From: Gemmatimonadota bacterium
GTDB lineage: Bacteria; Gemmatimonadota; Gemmatimonadetes; Gemmatimonadales; GWC2-71-9
Length of the DNA: 61,012 nt
Direction of reading: 5' to 3'
NCBI GenBank assembly: GCA_003220795.1
Contig: QHTK01000051.1
Span: 1 to 61,012, forward strand
The notes under the pieces are model-generated. The model did no database searches. It was given only the letters and a program-made list of their open reading frames with translations, and was not told the origin of the DNA. Below are positions 16,020 to 25,221 of this stretch, one piece after another (position 1 is the first letter of the stretch; each line of letters begins with the position of its first letter). A program made the position numbers and the translations under genes.

Positions 16020-17222
16020 TCAGCGACCAAACCGGTCCAACCGGAACTGCGGGTCCGGCGCGTGCCCGTCCAGCACGAGCCCCGCGACCAGCTCGCCCAC
16101 CGCGGGCCCGTGCTTGAACCCGTGTCCCGATCCACCCCCCACGAGCCACACGTTGTCCGCCCTCGGATGGCGGTCGACGATGAAGTGCTCGTCGGGGGAG
16201 TTCTCGTACTGACACACCCGCGCCTCGAGCAGGGGGGCATCCTTGAGCGCCGGGAAACGGAATGCCAGGTAGTCGCGGGCGCTGCGCAGCGCCTCCGGCG
16301 ACGGCAGGCGCTCGCCGGCGGTGGGGTCGAACACCGGCCCGCGCGCGTCATCCGCCACCTTGAACCCCCGCCATTCGTTCCCGGGGATCCCGTACATGAA
16401 GTGATTGGCGTGATCGGCCCATACCGGGAGCGCCTCCTCGGTGAAGCGCGCGTCCCCGGGCGGCGTGCCGAAGAAGAAGACTTCCTGACGCGTCGCCCGC
16501 ACGCGATCGCCGATCACATCCGGAAACAGCTTCCCGAGCCACGGCCCGCAGGCGAATACGTACGCGTCCCCTGCCAGCTCGCTGCCATCGCTGCAGCGCA
16601 CGACCCCGCCGGGCGCAGGCGGCTGCACCGCGACCTGACGATAGGCGCCGCCGGCCGCGAGCAATCCCTCGAGCACCGCGGCACAGGCGCGTCGCGCCGT
16701 GAGATAGCCGCCGTCCCGCTCGAAGATCGCCCAACGCACGCGCGCGCAGTTGATCTGCGGGTAGCGCTTCGCCGTCTCGGCACCGGTCAGCTCCTCGAAG
16801 CGACACCCGGCTTCCTTGAGAATCGGCAGGGCGGCCTTTTCGTACGATTCATCATCCTCCACGAGCCACAGCACGCCGATCGGATGGAGGAGCCGCCGCT
16901 TCCAGCGTCGCTCGTGTTCCTGCCACAACGCGAGCGCGCGCACCGCCAGGTGCGTGTACACGGCGCGCGGGCCGTAGGTGGCGCGGATCACCCGCGTTTC
17001 GCCGCCCGAGCTGGCGCGGGCGTTGCCGGGTCCCCAGGCGTCCACCAGCGTCACGCGGGCGCCGCCGCGCCGGAGGTACAACGCGGTCCAGCCGCCGAAT
17101 GCCCCTGCCCCGACCACCACGATGTGCGGTTTCTGCTTCATGGGAACGAAGCCTTTGAGGAGAGGGATGGCCGCGCTCGCAGCGCACGTCCCGAGAAACG
17201 AGCGCCTGGGGATACGGCTCAC
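16020..17222 (-). CDS. Tat-targeted sarcosine oxidase-like FAD oxidase (DAO family)
   Basis: Protein of 400 residues. It opens with a twin-arginine signal (IPRRSFLG, R6-R7), then the FAD dinucleotide fold VVVGAGAFGG (G38, G40, G43). The C-terminus contains VCQYENSPDEHFIVDRHP, where C337 aligns with the cysteine that covalently holds FAD in monomeric sarcosine oxidase, and GGGSGHGFKHGPAVGE. The family oxidises N-methyl or cyclic amino acids with oxygen, releasing peroxide. Export through Tat is unusual, as most relatives are cytoplasmic. GTG 17222 overlaps the DapA-like stop (GTGA) and gives the Tat peptide its natural start. Substrate not known. Confidence 0.85.
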   Translation of the reverse strand: MSRIPRRSFLGTCAASAAIPLLKGFVPMKQKPHIVVVGAGAFGGWTALYLRRGGARVTLVDAWGPGNARASSGGETRVIRATYGPRAVYTHLAVRALALWQEHERRWKRRLLHPIGVLWLVEDDESYEKAALPILKEAGCRFEELTGAETAKRYPQINCARVRWAIFERDGGYLTARRACAAVLEGLLAAGGAYRQVAVQPPAPGGVVRCSDGSELAGDAYVFACGPWLGKLFPDVIGDRVRATRQEVFFFGTPPGDARFTEEALPVWADHANHFMYGIPGNEWRGFKVADDARGPVFDPTAGERLPSPEALRSARDYLAFRFPALKDAPLLEARVCQYENSPDEHFIVDRHPRADNVWLVGGGSGHGFKHGPAVGELVAGLVLDGHAPDPQFRLDRFGR

Positions 17223-18127
17223 GGCCGGCTGACGCGCGCGCCGCGCGCTTCCCGGACGGCGCGGCGTACCATGTCCCGCTCGACCGGGGGAAGGTCCGGC
17301 CCCCAGGGGTCGTCGCACGCGTCCTCCGGGATCACGCCGTCGGCTGCCAGGGCCCACAACAGACGGCGCACGTACCCCTCCATCGGGGCCGTGAACGTGG
17401 CCGCCGCGAACCGGTCGCAGATTCCCGACAACCGCACGAATTGGGCGAAGTCGCCGGTATGGAATGCCTCGACCAGCGCAGTCTGCAGGTTCGTCAGGGC
17501 GGCCCCCATCCCCACGAGGGCCGCCCGCGCGCCCATCGTGAGCGAATACCCGAAGAAGCGGTCCTCGCCGGTGATCAGGAGCTTCTCCGGGTATTCGCGG
17601 ATCAGCCCGGCGAGCCGTTGGAACGTCATGACCGAATCGAGGGTCGCGACCTTGATGCCGATCACGCCCGGCAACTCGAGAATGGCGTGCAGCGTCGGGT
17701 TGTCGTACGGAACCCCGCCCGCCGCCTCGTACAGATAGAAGGCGATCACCGGCAGCACGCCGCTCAACGCGGCGTGGTAGCCGACGGGGTCGTCCGGCCG
17801 CGGAAACGCGAGCAGCGCGTCCGCCCCCCCCACCTTCGCCTCCCGCGCCGTCGCGACGCTCGCGGCGCCCGCCACGATGATCCTGTCGGGAAGCGCGGTC
17901 CGCCAGGTGGCGAGCACCTGGCGGCGCTGCTCGGGGGTGAGGTGTGGTCCCCGTCCCGTATGCGCCCACACCGCCACACCCGTCACCGGCTGACTGGCCA
18001 TCCACGCTGCGTACTCCTGCTGTGCGTCCGCGGCGAGGGCGTCGCCCCGGAACGGGACCGGGACGGCCGGAACCAGGCCCCACTCGAGCCGCGTGCCGAA
18101 GCCGGTCGGGGGCGGTCGAACGGTCAG
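17219..18127 (-). CDS. dihydrodipicolinate synthase/NAL-family aldolase
   Basis: Protein of about 302 residues with the DapA/N-acetylneuraminate-lyase barrel: GLVPAVPVPF at the start, LTPEQRRQVL, then FYLYE, and the Schiff-base lysine K159 in GIKVATLDS, followed by LITGEDRFFGYSLTMGA. The usual GTTGE motif is altered to AHTGRG, so the substrate differs from that of DapA. No ATG, GTG or TTG is in frame at a sensible place. The CTG at 18127 overlaps the upstream stop as CTGA, exactly where other genes here have ATGA or GTGA, so a CTG start is proposed. The family cleaves or forms 2-oxo acids by a pyruvate-type aldol reaction. Confidence 0.78.
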   Translation of the reverse strand: MTVRPPPTGFGTRLEWGLVPAVPVPFRGDALAADAQQEYAAWMASQPVTGVAVWAHTGRGPHLTPEQRRQVLATWRTALPDRIIVAGAASVATAREAKVGGADALLAFPRPDDPVGYHAALSGVLPVIAFYLYEAAGGVPYDNPTLHAILELPGVIGIKVATLDSVMTFQRLAGLIREYPEKLLITGEDRFFGYSLTMGARAALVGMGAALTNLQTALVEAFHTGDFAQFVRLSGICDRFAAATFTAPMEGYVRRLLWALAADGVIPEDACDDPWGPDLPPVERDMVRRAVREARGARVSRP

Positions 18128-18897
18128 TGGAGCAGTCCCCGGCGGGCGTTTTCCGACTCGATGGCGGCTCGTTGCTGCGGCGCGAGCTCGAGCAGGTCGA
18201 GCTTCGACACACTGTTCTCCGGGATCCGAAGCGGCTGCCCGGTCCCGAACACGAACCGCTCGACGCCGACAGTGTGGAGCAACGTCTTGAGATGGTCCTC
18301 CGGCGGCCCCCAGATCCAGCAGATGTCCCACCAGATGCGGGCGGCTTCCTCGGGAGTGGATCCGAAGTGCACCTCCTCCACGAACGCGCGGTCGGCGTGC
18401 GTGACGACGAGGCGGACGTCCGCGTCGCTTCGCACCAGGGCCCGCACTGCCGCCGCCGGGACTTCGGCCGCTCGATCGTTGGGGTGCCGCTGGCGAGCGT
18501 CCTCGAGCCGCACGGCGAGGAGCAACGGCAGCCCCGCCGCCCCACAGGCGGCGGCGAGCCCGCGCATCTCCGCGCCCGCGGGGTCGAGGCCACAGTACGT
18601 CGGGTCGCACCGCACCACGGGCGCGCCGCGGGCGCGCGCCTCGGCGAGCACGGCCTCCCACCCCGGCAAGCCGGGGTGCACGGCCGGCACCGGTTGGAAA
18701 CGTCGCTCGCGCGCCGTCGCCTCATACAGCCAGGCGTTTCCCTCCGGTGGTGCCTGCCAGAACAGTCCCGGCAGGTGAGTCACCCAGGCCTCATCGATGC
18801 CGACGCGTTCCATCGCCCGGAGCACCGCCTCGGGCGAGGTGCCGGGCACGCGGCGGTACGGGTACGCGCCCAGGAACACGTTGACGTCGATCCGCAT
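18124..18897 (-). CDS. amidohydrolase-fold protein lacking the HxH metal motif
   Basis: Protein of 257 residues resembling the amidohydrolase-2 family in its overall plan (short N-terminal strand, VVTHADRA, FVFGTGQPL near the end). The two metal-binding histidines expected in strand 1 are absent: the start reads RIDVNVFLG, with N6 and F8 where the next gene has H6 and H8. The terminal GSD is replaced by GTG. It may be a non-catalytic partner or have another chemistry. Its ATG shares one base with the stop of the intact paralogue (TGATG), so the two are made together. Confidence 0.7.
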   Translation of the reverse strand: MRIDVNVFLGAYPYRRVPGTSPEAVLRAMERVGIDEAWVTHLPGLFWQAPPEGNAWLYEATARERRFQPVPAVHPGLPGWEAVLAEARARGAPVVRCDPTYCGLDPAGAEMRGLAAACGAAGLPLLLAVRLEDARQRHPNDRAAEVPAAAVRALVRSDADVRLVVTHADRAFVEEVHFGSTPEEAARIWWDICWIWGPPEDHLKTLLHTVGVERFVFGTGQPLRIPENSVSKLDLLELAPQQRAAIESENARRGLLH

Positions 18898-19697
18898 CAG
18901 TCGGACGGGAAGGCGCCGCGCGGGAAGACGCCCACGGCGGTCTTCCACTTCACCAGCTCGACCTCGTCCGGGGAGAGGAGGTGGGTGAGGTAGCGCAGCT
19001 TGGCCCAGCCCGTGTCCATGGTGATGTCGCTCCCCCACAGCAGCCGCTCGACGCCCACGGCTGCGAGACAGCTCTCGAGCAACCCGCCATCCACCCCGCT
19101 CCCCGAGAGATCGACGAACACGTTCGGCGCGGCGCGCAGCGCGGCGAGCGAGTGCTGCCAGGCCCCGCCCCCGCCGATGTGCCCGAGGATGAACCGGACC
19201 TTGGGGTGGCGGCCCGCGAGTGCGCACAGCTCGGCACCGTCAGACGCTTCCTGACCCGGCCAGTCGCGCCGCCGGTGCTGCCACACATGCTGCAACACCG
19301 GGACACCACGCTCGCGCGCGATCTCGCAGATCGGGTCGAGCAGCGGGTCGGTCGCCCGCCGGCTCGCGGCCAGCTTGATCCCGATCATCCCCGCGCCCAG
19401 ACAGCGCACGATCTCGCCCAGGGCGTGCGTGGTGTAGTTCGGGTTGACGGTCACGTAGCCGCGGACGCGGTTGGGGTGCTCGCGCGCGAGGGCAAGCAGG
19501 GCATCGTTGCCGTACGGCAGGTCGGCGGGCGACGGGAAGTAGGTCGGGGACGCGCGGCCCCAGCTACCCAGGATCGACGCCACATGGATGGTGATACCGA
19601 TCTGCTCTCCGGCGGCGAGGCGGCTGGCGTTGCGCTCGCGCCAGTCGGCGCGGGGTGAGCGGTCGTGGTAGAAGTGGGCGTGGACGTCGATGAGCAT
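18897..19697 (-). CDS. metal-dependent amidohydrolase (amidohydrolase-2 family)
   Basis: Protein of 266 residues with the usual TIM-barrel signatures: HxH in strand 1 (LIDVHAHFYHD, H6 and H8), IGIKLAASR, a mid-barrel histidine in VLQHVWQH, LGHIGGGG, and the terminal aspartate in LLWGSDITMD. Relatives include lactonases and decarboxylases acting on carboxylated ring or sugar-acid compounds. It is the first gene of a tightly overlapping run that continues to the enolase-superfamily gene at 13718. ATG 19697 is the only reasonable start. Substrate not known. Confidence 0.82.
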   Translation of the reverse strand: MLIDVHAHFYHDRSPRADWRERNASRLAAGEQIGITIHVASILGSWGRASPTYFPSPADLPYGNDALLALAREHPNRVRGYVTVNPNYTTHALGEIVRCLGAGMIGIKLAASRRATDPLLDPICEIARERGVPVLQHVWQHRRRDWPGQEASDGAELCALAGRHPKVRFILGHIGGGGAWQHSLAALRAAPNVFVDLSGSGVDGGLLESCLAAVGVERLLWGSDITMDTGWAKLRYLTHLLSPDEVELVKWKTAVGVFPRGAFPSD

Positions 19698-19720
19698 GCT
19701 GGAATCTGGCTGTCAGAAGC

Positions 19721-19758
19721 CAAGACGCCAAGCCGCGAGCGGTTGCCTTGGCGTCTTG
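19721..19758. repeat. inverted repeat between divergent genes
   Basis: CAAGACGCCAAG (19721-19732) and CTTGGCGTCTTG (19747-19758) are perfect 12-base inverted arms with a 14-base spacer. They lie between the divergent starts at 19697 and 19786. On the plus strand the right arm overlaps a possible -35 (TTGGCG, 19748-19753), followed 18 bases later by TATTTT (19772-19777). An operator role is plausible but unproven. Confidence 0.5.
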
Positions 19759-19785
19759 CGACTCCCTAGTCTATTTTGTGCCTTG

Positions 19786-20487
19786 ATGCGCACGCCCCCG
19801 CAACCGCCCCGTGGACCGACGCCCCCTCGCGGACCCGCGTCTTCGCAACGCGGCCCGGCGGCCGCGAAACCGGCGGCTCCCAAGGCGGCGCCGCGCCGGC
19901 CACCCCGCAGGCTGCCGGCGTGGCTCGCGCGGGCCCAGCGCCTCCTCCTCTCGCCGGGTCAGGAGTGGCAGGCCATCGCCGCGGAGTTCGCGACGCCCAG
20001 TTCCATCTACTCGCGCTACATCTTGCCCATGGCCGCGATCGGGCCGATCGCGGCCACGGCGGGCACGATCGTGTTCGGGGTCCGCAACTCGATCGCAGGA
20101 TCGTACGCGATGTCCGCGGGCGACGCGGTCACGAGCGGGGTACTCGAATACGGACTCAACCTGCTCGGGGTGTACGGGTTCGCGGTCCTGATCGAGGTGC
20201 TGGCGCCGTCCTTCGGGGGGCAACGGAACCGCGCGCAGGCGTTGAAGGTCGCGGCCTACAGCAGCACTCCCTACTGGCTGGGCGGCGCCGTGGCGCTGTT
20301 CCCAAAGCTCTCGTTGATCGGCGGGGTGCTGTCGCTCTACAGCATACGGCTGCTCGCTCTGGGATTGCCGCCGCTCATGAAGGCGCCACGCGACAAGAGC
20401 GCCGCGTATACGCTGCTCGCGAGCATTGCCGGGGTCATCCTGGCGTTGATCATTGGCCCGCTGACGGGCGTGGTCGTCGGTCGCTAG
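19786..20487 (+). CDS. Yip1-like polytopic membrane protein
   Basis: Protein of 233 residues. The first 50 residues are Pro/Arg/Ala-rich and cytoplasmic. The rest has about five hydrophobic segments (YILPMAAIGPIAATAGTIVF, LNLLGVYGFAVLIEVLAP, LGGAVALFPKLSLIGGVLSLY, LLASIAGVILALIIGPLTG) and the pattern of the Yip1/DUF1282 family (LLSPGQEWQAIAAE, AAYSSTPYWLGG). Bacterial members have no firm function. The start is ATG 19786, after a candidate promoter very close by, so the leader would be very short. The stop shares the palindrome CTAG with the stop of the convergent ABC permease gene. Confidence 0.75.
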   Translation: MRTPPQPPRGPTPPRGPASSQRGPAAAKPAAPKAAPRRPPRRLPAWLARAQRLLLSPGQEWQAIAAEFATPSSIYSRYILPMAAIGPIAATAGTIVFGVRNSIAGSYAMSAGDAVTSGVLEYGLNLLGVYGFAVLIEVLAPSFGGQRNRAQALKVAAYSSTPYWLGGAVALFPKLSLIGGVLSLYSIRLLALGLPPLMKAPRDKSAAYTLLASIAGVILALIIGPLTGVVVGR

Positions 20488-21281
20488 GCCGGGGAGCGGA
20501 ACGCGGTCCGCGTGACGCCCCCTTCGCGCCCGAGCAGCGCCGCCGCGATGGCGAGCCCAGCCGCCGCGAACGCCGCCAGCACGGCGACGTCGAGGGCCAC
20601 CGGCATCTCGCCCCCGTAGCCCGTCCCTGCCCACTCCCCGAGCAAGGCGTGCTTTAGGAGATCGACGCCGTAGGCGAGCGGGTTGACGTGGACGAGGGCG
20701 CGCAGCCAGGGCCCGAGACGGCGCACCGGATACAGCGCGCCCGAAAGAAACAGCATGGGAAACACCACGAAGTTCATCACGCCCGCGAAGTTCTCGATCG
20801 AGCGCATGGTCGCGGCCAACACGAGCCCGAGCGCACCGAGCGCGAGACCCGAGAGCACGATCGCGGCGCAGCCGAGCAGCAATCCCGCCGGACCCGGCCA
20901 CAATCGCAGCAGCGACAACAGCAGCGCGCCGACCACGACGGCCTGAGTCGTGCCGAGCAGCGTCGCTCCCAGGGTCTTGCCGAGCGCGAGAGTGCTGCGG
21001 CGGATCGGCGCGACCAGCATCATGCGCAGCACGCCCGCTTCGCGGTCGGTGACGGTGGAGAGCGCCGCGAGCAGCGACCCGAACATGACGACCATGCCGA
21101 GCAGGCCGGGCGCCAGGTAGCGCCGGTAGTCGATGGCTCCCGCGCCCGAAAAGACGGTTGCGAACCCGGCCCCCGCGAAGACGAGCCAGACGAACGGCCG
21201 CGCCAGGCTCGACACCAGGCGACCCCGTTGCCGCAGGAACCGGAGCAGCTCGCGCACCACGATCCCGGCGATCGCGCGCAT
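20484..21281 (-). CDS. ABC-2 type transporter permease of the pqq cluster
   Basis: Protein of 265 residues with six hydrophobic segments and the ABC-2 permease signature region (VMNFVVFPMLFLSGALYPVRRL, then VHVNPLAYGVDLLKHALLGE). It starts 2 bases after the stop of the ATPase gene and ends the pqq transcript. Such ATPase/permease pairs beside PQQ genes are thought to export PQQ or a related compound; here that is inference from position. Its stop overlaps that of the convergent Yip1-like gene. Confidence 0.82.
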   Translation of the reverse strand: MRAIAGIVVRELLRFLRQRGRLVSSLARPFVWLVFAGAGFATVFSGAGAIDYRRYLAPGLLGMVVMFGSLLAALSTVTDREAGVLRMMLVAPIRRSTLALGKTLGATLLGTTQAVVVGALLLSLLRLWPGPAGLLLGCAAIVLSGLALGALGLVLAATMRSIENFAGVMNFVVFPMLFLSGALYPVRRLGPWLRALVHVNPLAYGVDLLKHALLGEWAGTGYGGEMPVALDVAVLAAFAAAGLAIAAALLGREGGVTRTAFRSPA

Positions 21282-21283
21282 GC

Positions 21284-22032
<749 letters not shown>

Positions 22033-22036
<4 letters not shown>

Positions 22037-23157
22037 CCTTTGGCGGTGAGCGCGCGGGAGGCGGGCGCCGCGCGATAGGTCAGCGACGGGGGCTCGACCC
22101 CCGCTGCGGCGGCGCGCTCGATCTGGGCGACCGCCGCGTCGATCAGATGGCGGTGCGGCGCCAGCGAGCAGACCGGATCGGTAAGGCCCGCGTCTCCCGC
22201 GACCAGGAACGCCTGACAGCGGCAGCCGCCGAAGTCGACCGTCCTGCGGGCGCAGGAGCGGCACGGCTCGGGCATCCACGCCTCGCCGCGGAAGCGGTTG
22301 AACGCGTCCGACTCGCGCCAGATCCACTCGAGCGAGCGGTCGCGCACGTTCTCGAACGTGAGCGTCGTGATGCGCCCTGCCGCGTGACACGGCCACACCT
22401 CGCCTCCCGGCGCCACGGTCATGTACGCGCGCGCCCACCCGCCCATGCAGGGCTTGGGGAACTGCTCGTGGTAGTCGGGCAGCACCCAGACGATCTCGAG
22501 GCGAGGGCCGAGCCGGGCCCGCTCCCGCAGGACGACCTGCCACGCCGCGTTAAGCTGCGCCTTCGTCGGCATGAGCGCGTCCCGGTTGTGGAATGCCCAG
22601 CCGTAGAACTGGGTGTTCGCGAGCTCGATCCGCTCGGCGCCGAGCGACTCCGCGAACCGGATGAGCGCCTCCACCTGGTGCAGGTTCTCCCGGTGCAGCA
22701 CCACGTTCACGGTGAGCGGGAAGCCGAGCTCCTTGGTGAAATGGTACGCAGCGAGCTTGTCACCAAACGCTTGGGTGCCCGCGATCCGGTCCGATAGGTC
22801 CGCGTCCGCCGCCTGAACACTGATCTGGACGTGGTCCAGGCCGGCCCGCTGCAGCGCCGCGAGCCGATCCTTTCTGAGGCGGTGGGCGGAAGTGATGAGC
22901 GACGTGTACAGGCCGAGCTGGTGGGCGGTCGCGACGAGACCCTCCAGATCGGTGCGGAGCAGCGGTTCGCCGCCCGAGAGGCCCAGCTGCAGCACACCCA
23001 GCGCCTTGGCTTCGCGGAAGACGCGGCTCCATTCCTCCGTCGTCAACTCCTGTTTGAAACGGGGGCCGGCGAAGTCGAGCGGGTTCGAGCAATACGGGCA
23101 CTGCAGCGGACATTTGTAGGTGAGCTCCGCGAGCAGCCAGAGTGGCTTAGCGTCCAT
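22033..23157 (-). CDS. pqqE: PqqA peptide cyclase (radical SAM) PqqE
   Basis: Protein of 374 residues. The radical-SAM cluster motif CPLQCPYC (C16, C20, C23) follows LLAELTYK, exactly as in PqqE. LGLSGGEPLLRTDLE binds the methionine of SAM. The C-terminal SPASM domain supplies further cluster cysteines (KPCMGGWARAYMTV, WPCHA, PEPCRSCARRTVDFGGCRC, VCSLAPHR). The enzyme joins Glu and Tyr side chains of PqqA to start PQQ synthesis, with PqqD as peptide chaperone. ATG 23157 overlaps the pqqD end by 11 bases; the stop overlaps the ATPase start. Confidence 0.95.
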
Positions 23158-23425
23158 AGACCACCAGTCCTTTGGCCGCGAGCGCCTCCACGAACGACGT
23201 GACGTCTCGCTCGAGGCCACTCGCACCGTACCGTTGCTCCAGGGTGGTCACGATGTCGGCGAGCGACCGCACCCCGTCGCACAACCCGAGGATCTCCGCT
23301 CCCGTGGGGTTCAGGGTGACGAGGCCCTCTGGGTAGAGCAGCACGTCGCGGCCGCGGACGTCGTCGCGCTGGAGCCGCGCCTTGGGATGGAGCCGCGGCA
23401 CGGCCGCGGCGCTCGTCGGGTTCAC
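23147..23425 (-). CDS. pqqD: PQQ biosynthesis peptide chaperone PqqD
   Basis: Protein of 92 residues, the usual PqqD size. It shows PRLHPKARLQRDDVRGRDVLLYPEG, then LNPTGAEILGLCDG and a helix with ADIVTTLEQRYG, the winged-helix RRE fold that binds the PqqA precursor and hands it to PqqE. GTG 23425 overlaps the pqqC stop (GTGA). It ends inside the pqqE start region. Confidence 0.93.
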   Translation of the reverse strand: MNPTSAAAVPRLHPKARLQRDDVRGRDVLLYPEGLVTLNPTGAEILGLCDGVRSLADIVTTLEQRYGASGLERDVTSFVEALAAKGLVVYGR

Positions 23426-24156
23426 CGGTCGCCACCCGGGAGCGGTCCCCGCTCCACCGCGTCCAGCAGACACCACAGCACGTCGCACTTGAATTCGAGC
23501 GCCGCCACCGCGCGCTCCTGCTGCTCCCGGGTGCGGAGCCGCTCCGTCACGAGCGCCAGGGCATGCTCGGCGTCGCGCGGCGCCTGCGACAGCCGGTTCT
23601 TGAAGTATTGCAGCCCGTCCGGATCGACCCACCGATAATGGCTCAGCATGGCCGCGAGACGCTCCTGCACGATCGACGGTGCGAACAGCTCAGTGAGCGA
23701 CGCGGCGACCGCTTCGAGCCACGGCTGCGAGCGACAGAAGCTCACGTAGCCGTCCACCGCGAAGCGAACGCCCGGGAGGAGCCGGCGCTGCGCCAGCAGG
23801 TCTTCCCGGCTCACGCCCATCGCGTGGCCGAGGCGCAGCCACGCCTCGATCCCGCCCTCGTCCCCGGGGCGGCCGTCGTGGTCGATGATCCGCTGGATCC
23901 AGGTGCGGCGGACGTCCGGCTCGGGACAGTTGGAGAGGATCAGGGCGTCCTTGATCGGGATGTTGACTTGATAGTAGAAGCGATTGGCGACCCAGCGCTG
24001 CAGCTCGTCGCGGGACAGCTCGCCCGCGTGCATCCGGCGGTTGAAGGGGTGGAGGTGGTGATAGCGACGCTCCAGCACGTTGCGGAGCCGGCGCACGAAT
24101 TCGTCGCGCGACCAGGCGCCTGCGTCCGGACCGATTCGCGACGTCGCCGCCGTCAC
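23422..24156 (-). CDS. pqqC: pyrroloquinoline-quinone synthase PqqC
   Basis: Protein of 244 residues of the haem-oxygenase-like PqqC fold. Diagnostic stretches include HPFNRRMHAGEL, LQRWVANRFYYQVNIPIKDA, IIDHDG, FAVDGYVSFCRSQPWLEAVA and MLSHYRWVDPDGLQYFKNRL. It catalyses the final cofactor-free oxidation and ring closure giving PQQ. GTG 24156 overlaps the pqqB stop (GTGA). Confidence 0.95.
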   Translation of the reverse strand: MTAATSRIGPDAGAWSRDEFVRRLRNVLERRYHHLHPFNRRMHAGELSRDELQRWVANRFYYQVNIPIKDALILSNCPEPDVRRTWIQRIIDHDGRPGDEGGIEAWLRLGHAMGVSREDLLAQRRLLPGVRFAVDGYVSFCRSQPWLEAVAASLTELFAPSIVQERLAAMLSHYRWVDPDGLQYFKNRLSQAPRDAEHALALVTERLRTREQQERAVAALEFKCDVLWCLLDAVERGPLPGGDR

Positions 24157-25064
24157 AGCTCGACCTCCATACCGTCCTCTGCCACCTCGATCCCGGCCCC
24201 CTCCACCTGGGCCCGCTCCCGCGAGGCGCGACTCAGGATCGGATTCGTATTGTTGATGTGCACGAGCATGGTCCGTTTCGCACCGAGGCGCGGTAGCAGC
24301 TCCAGGCTGCCGCCTCGTCCTCCGACCGGGAGGTGCCCCATCTCGCGCGCCGTCGGCGTGGCCGCCCCCGCCCCCGCCGCCCGCAGCTCGTCGTTCGACC
24401 AAAAGGTCCCGTCAAACAACAGCAAATCGGCCCCACGAGCCACCGACTGCACCCCGTCGTCCACCGCCCCGGCACTCGGAACATAGGCGAGCGTCGCGCC
24501 GGTCCTTTGATCCGCGAGCCGTAACGCGACGTCGTACGTCGCCGCGGTCGCCTGACGGGCGTAGCGGGGCGGGCGCCGCGCCACCGACACGGCGGTGCAT
24601 GCAATGCCGAGCTCCCGCCCCACCCCGTCCCCAAGTGTGATTGCCTCGCCCTCGGGCAACACTCGCGGCTCGACGCCGGCGTAGGCGGACAGGACACGCA
24701 GCACCGGCCATTCTCCATCGAGCAGCGCGACCACTCCCGCGGACGCGTACAGGGGGAACCGGGTCGCGGCCTCTCGCAACAGCAGCAGGCCCAACGTGTG
24801 ATCGATCTCGCCGTCGGTACACACGACGGCGCTGATCGCCGTGCCGCGCGCACCGCGCGGCCACAACTCGGGTCGGGAAGCGACCTGCGCACGCAGGTCG
24901 GGCGAAGCGTTCAACAACACCCAGCGCGCACCGTCCGCGCTCAGCGCCACGGATGACTGTGTCCGGCCGGTTCCGCTGAGGCGCGCTTCCTGACAGTTGC
25001 TGCAGCCGCAATTCCACTGGGGGAGCCCGCCGCCCGCCGCCGAGCCGAGGATAATCACGCGCAT
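24153..25064 (-). CDS. pqqB: PQQ biosynthesis protein PqqB (metallo-beta-lactamase fold)
   Basis: Protein of 303 residues. The start MRVIILGSAAGGGLPQWNC with CGCSNC, the middle stretch TDGEIDHTLGLLLLRE and the late HINNTNPIL motif are diagnostic of PqqB. The enzyme is a non-haem iron hydroxylase of the cross-linked Glu-Tyr intermediate. It lies after a stem-loop downstream of pqqA, which probably lowers its expression relative to the peptide gene. ATG 25064 is clear. Confidence 0.95.
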   Translation of the reverse strand: MRVIILGSAAGGGLPQWNCGCSNCQEARLSGTGRTQSSVALSADGARWVLLNASPDLRAQVASRPELWPRGARGTAISAVVCTDGEIDHTLGLLLLREAATRFPLYASAGVVALLDGEWPVLRVLSAYAGVEPRVLPEGEAITLGDGVGRELGIACTAVSVARRPPRYARQATAATYDVALRLADQRTGATLAYVPSAGAVDDGVQSVARGADLLLFDGTFWSNDELRAAGAGAATPTAREMGHLPVGGRGGSLELLPRLGAKRTMLVHINNTNPILSRASRERAQVEGAGIEVAEDGMEVEL

Positions 25065-25080
25065 GACTGGAAACTAAAGA

Positions 25081-25101
25081 GGCCGGGTTCGTCACCCGGC
25101 C
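25081..25101 (-). terminator. stem-loop between pqqA and pqqB
   Basis: On the minus strand GGCCGGGT and ACCCGGCC pair around a 5-base loop, followed by TCTTTAGTTT. It is an attenuating terminator or 3' stabilising hairpin after pqqA; partial read-through would explain high pqqA and low pqqBCDE expression, as reported for other pqq operons. Confidence 0.65.
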
Positions 25102-25126
25102 CCTCCATCAGCCGAATCAACCTGGT

Positions 25127-25201
25127 TCAGGCGTTGCCGGCGTACGCGCCGACTTCCATCCCCAGCTCGACGACCTCGAATTCGGGCTTGGTCCACTTCA
25201 T
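25127..25201 (-). CDS. pqqA: PQQ precursor peptide PqqA
   Basis: Peptide of 24 residues starting MKWTKPEFEVVELGMEVG, with the conserved ExxxY: E16 and Y20, the two residues fused to make PQQ. The ribosome binding site AGGAGG lies 7 bases upstream of the ATG. It is the first gene of the pqq cluster, so the message begins upstream of 25201. A candidate sigma-54 promoter and a palindrome lie just before it. Confidence 0.96.
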   Translation of the reverse strand: MKWTKPEFEVVELGMEVGAYAGNA

Positions 25202-25221
25202 TTTGACTCCTCCTGAAACGT

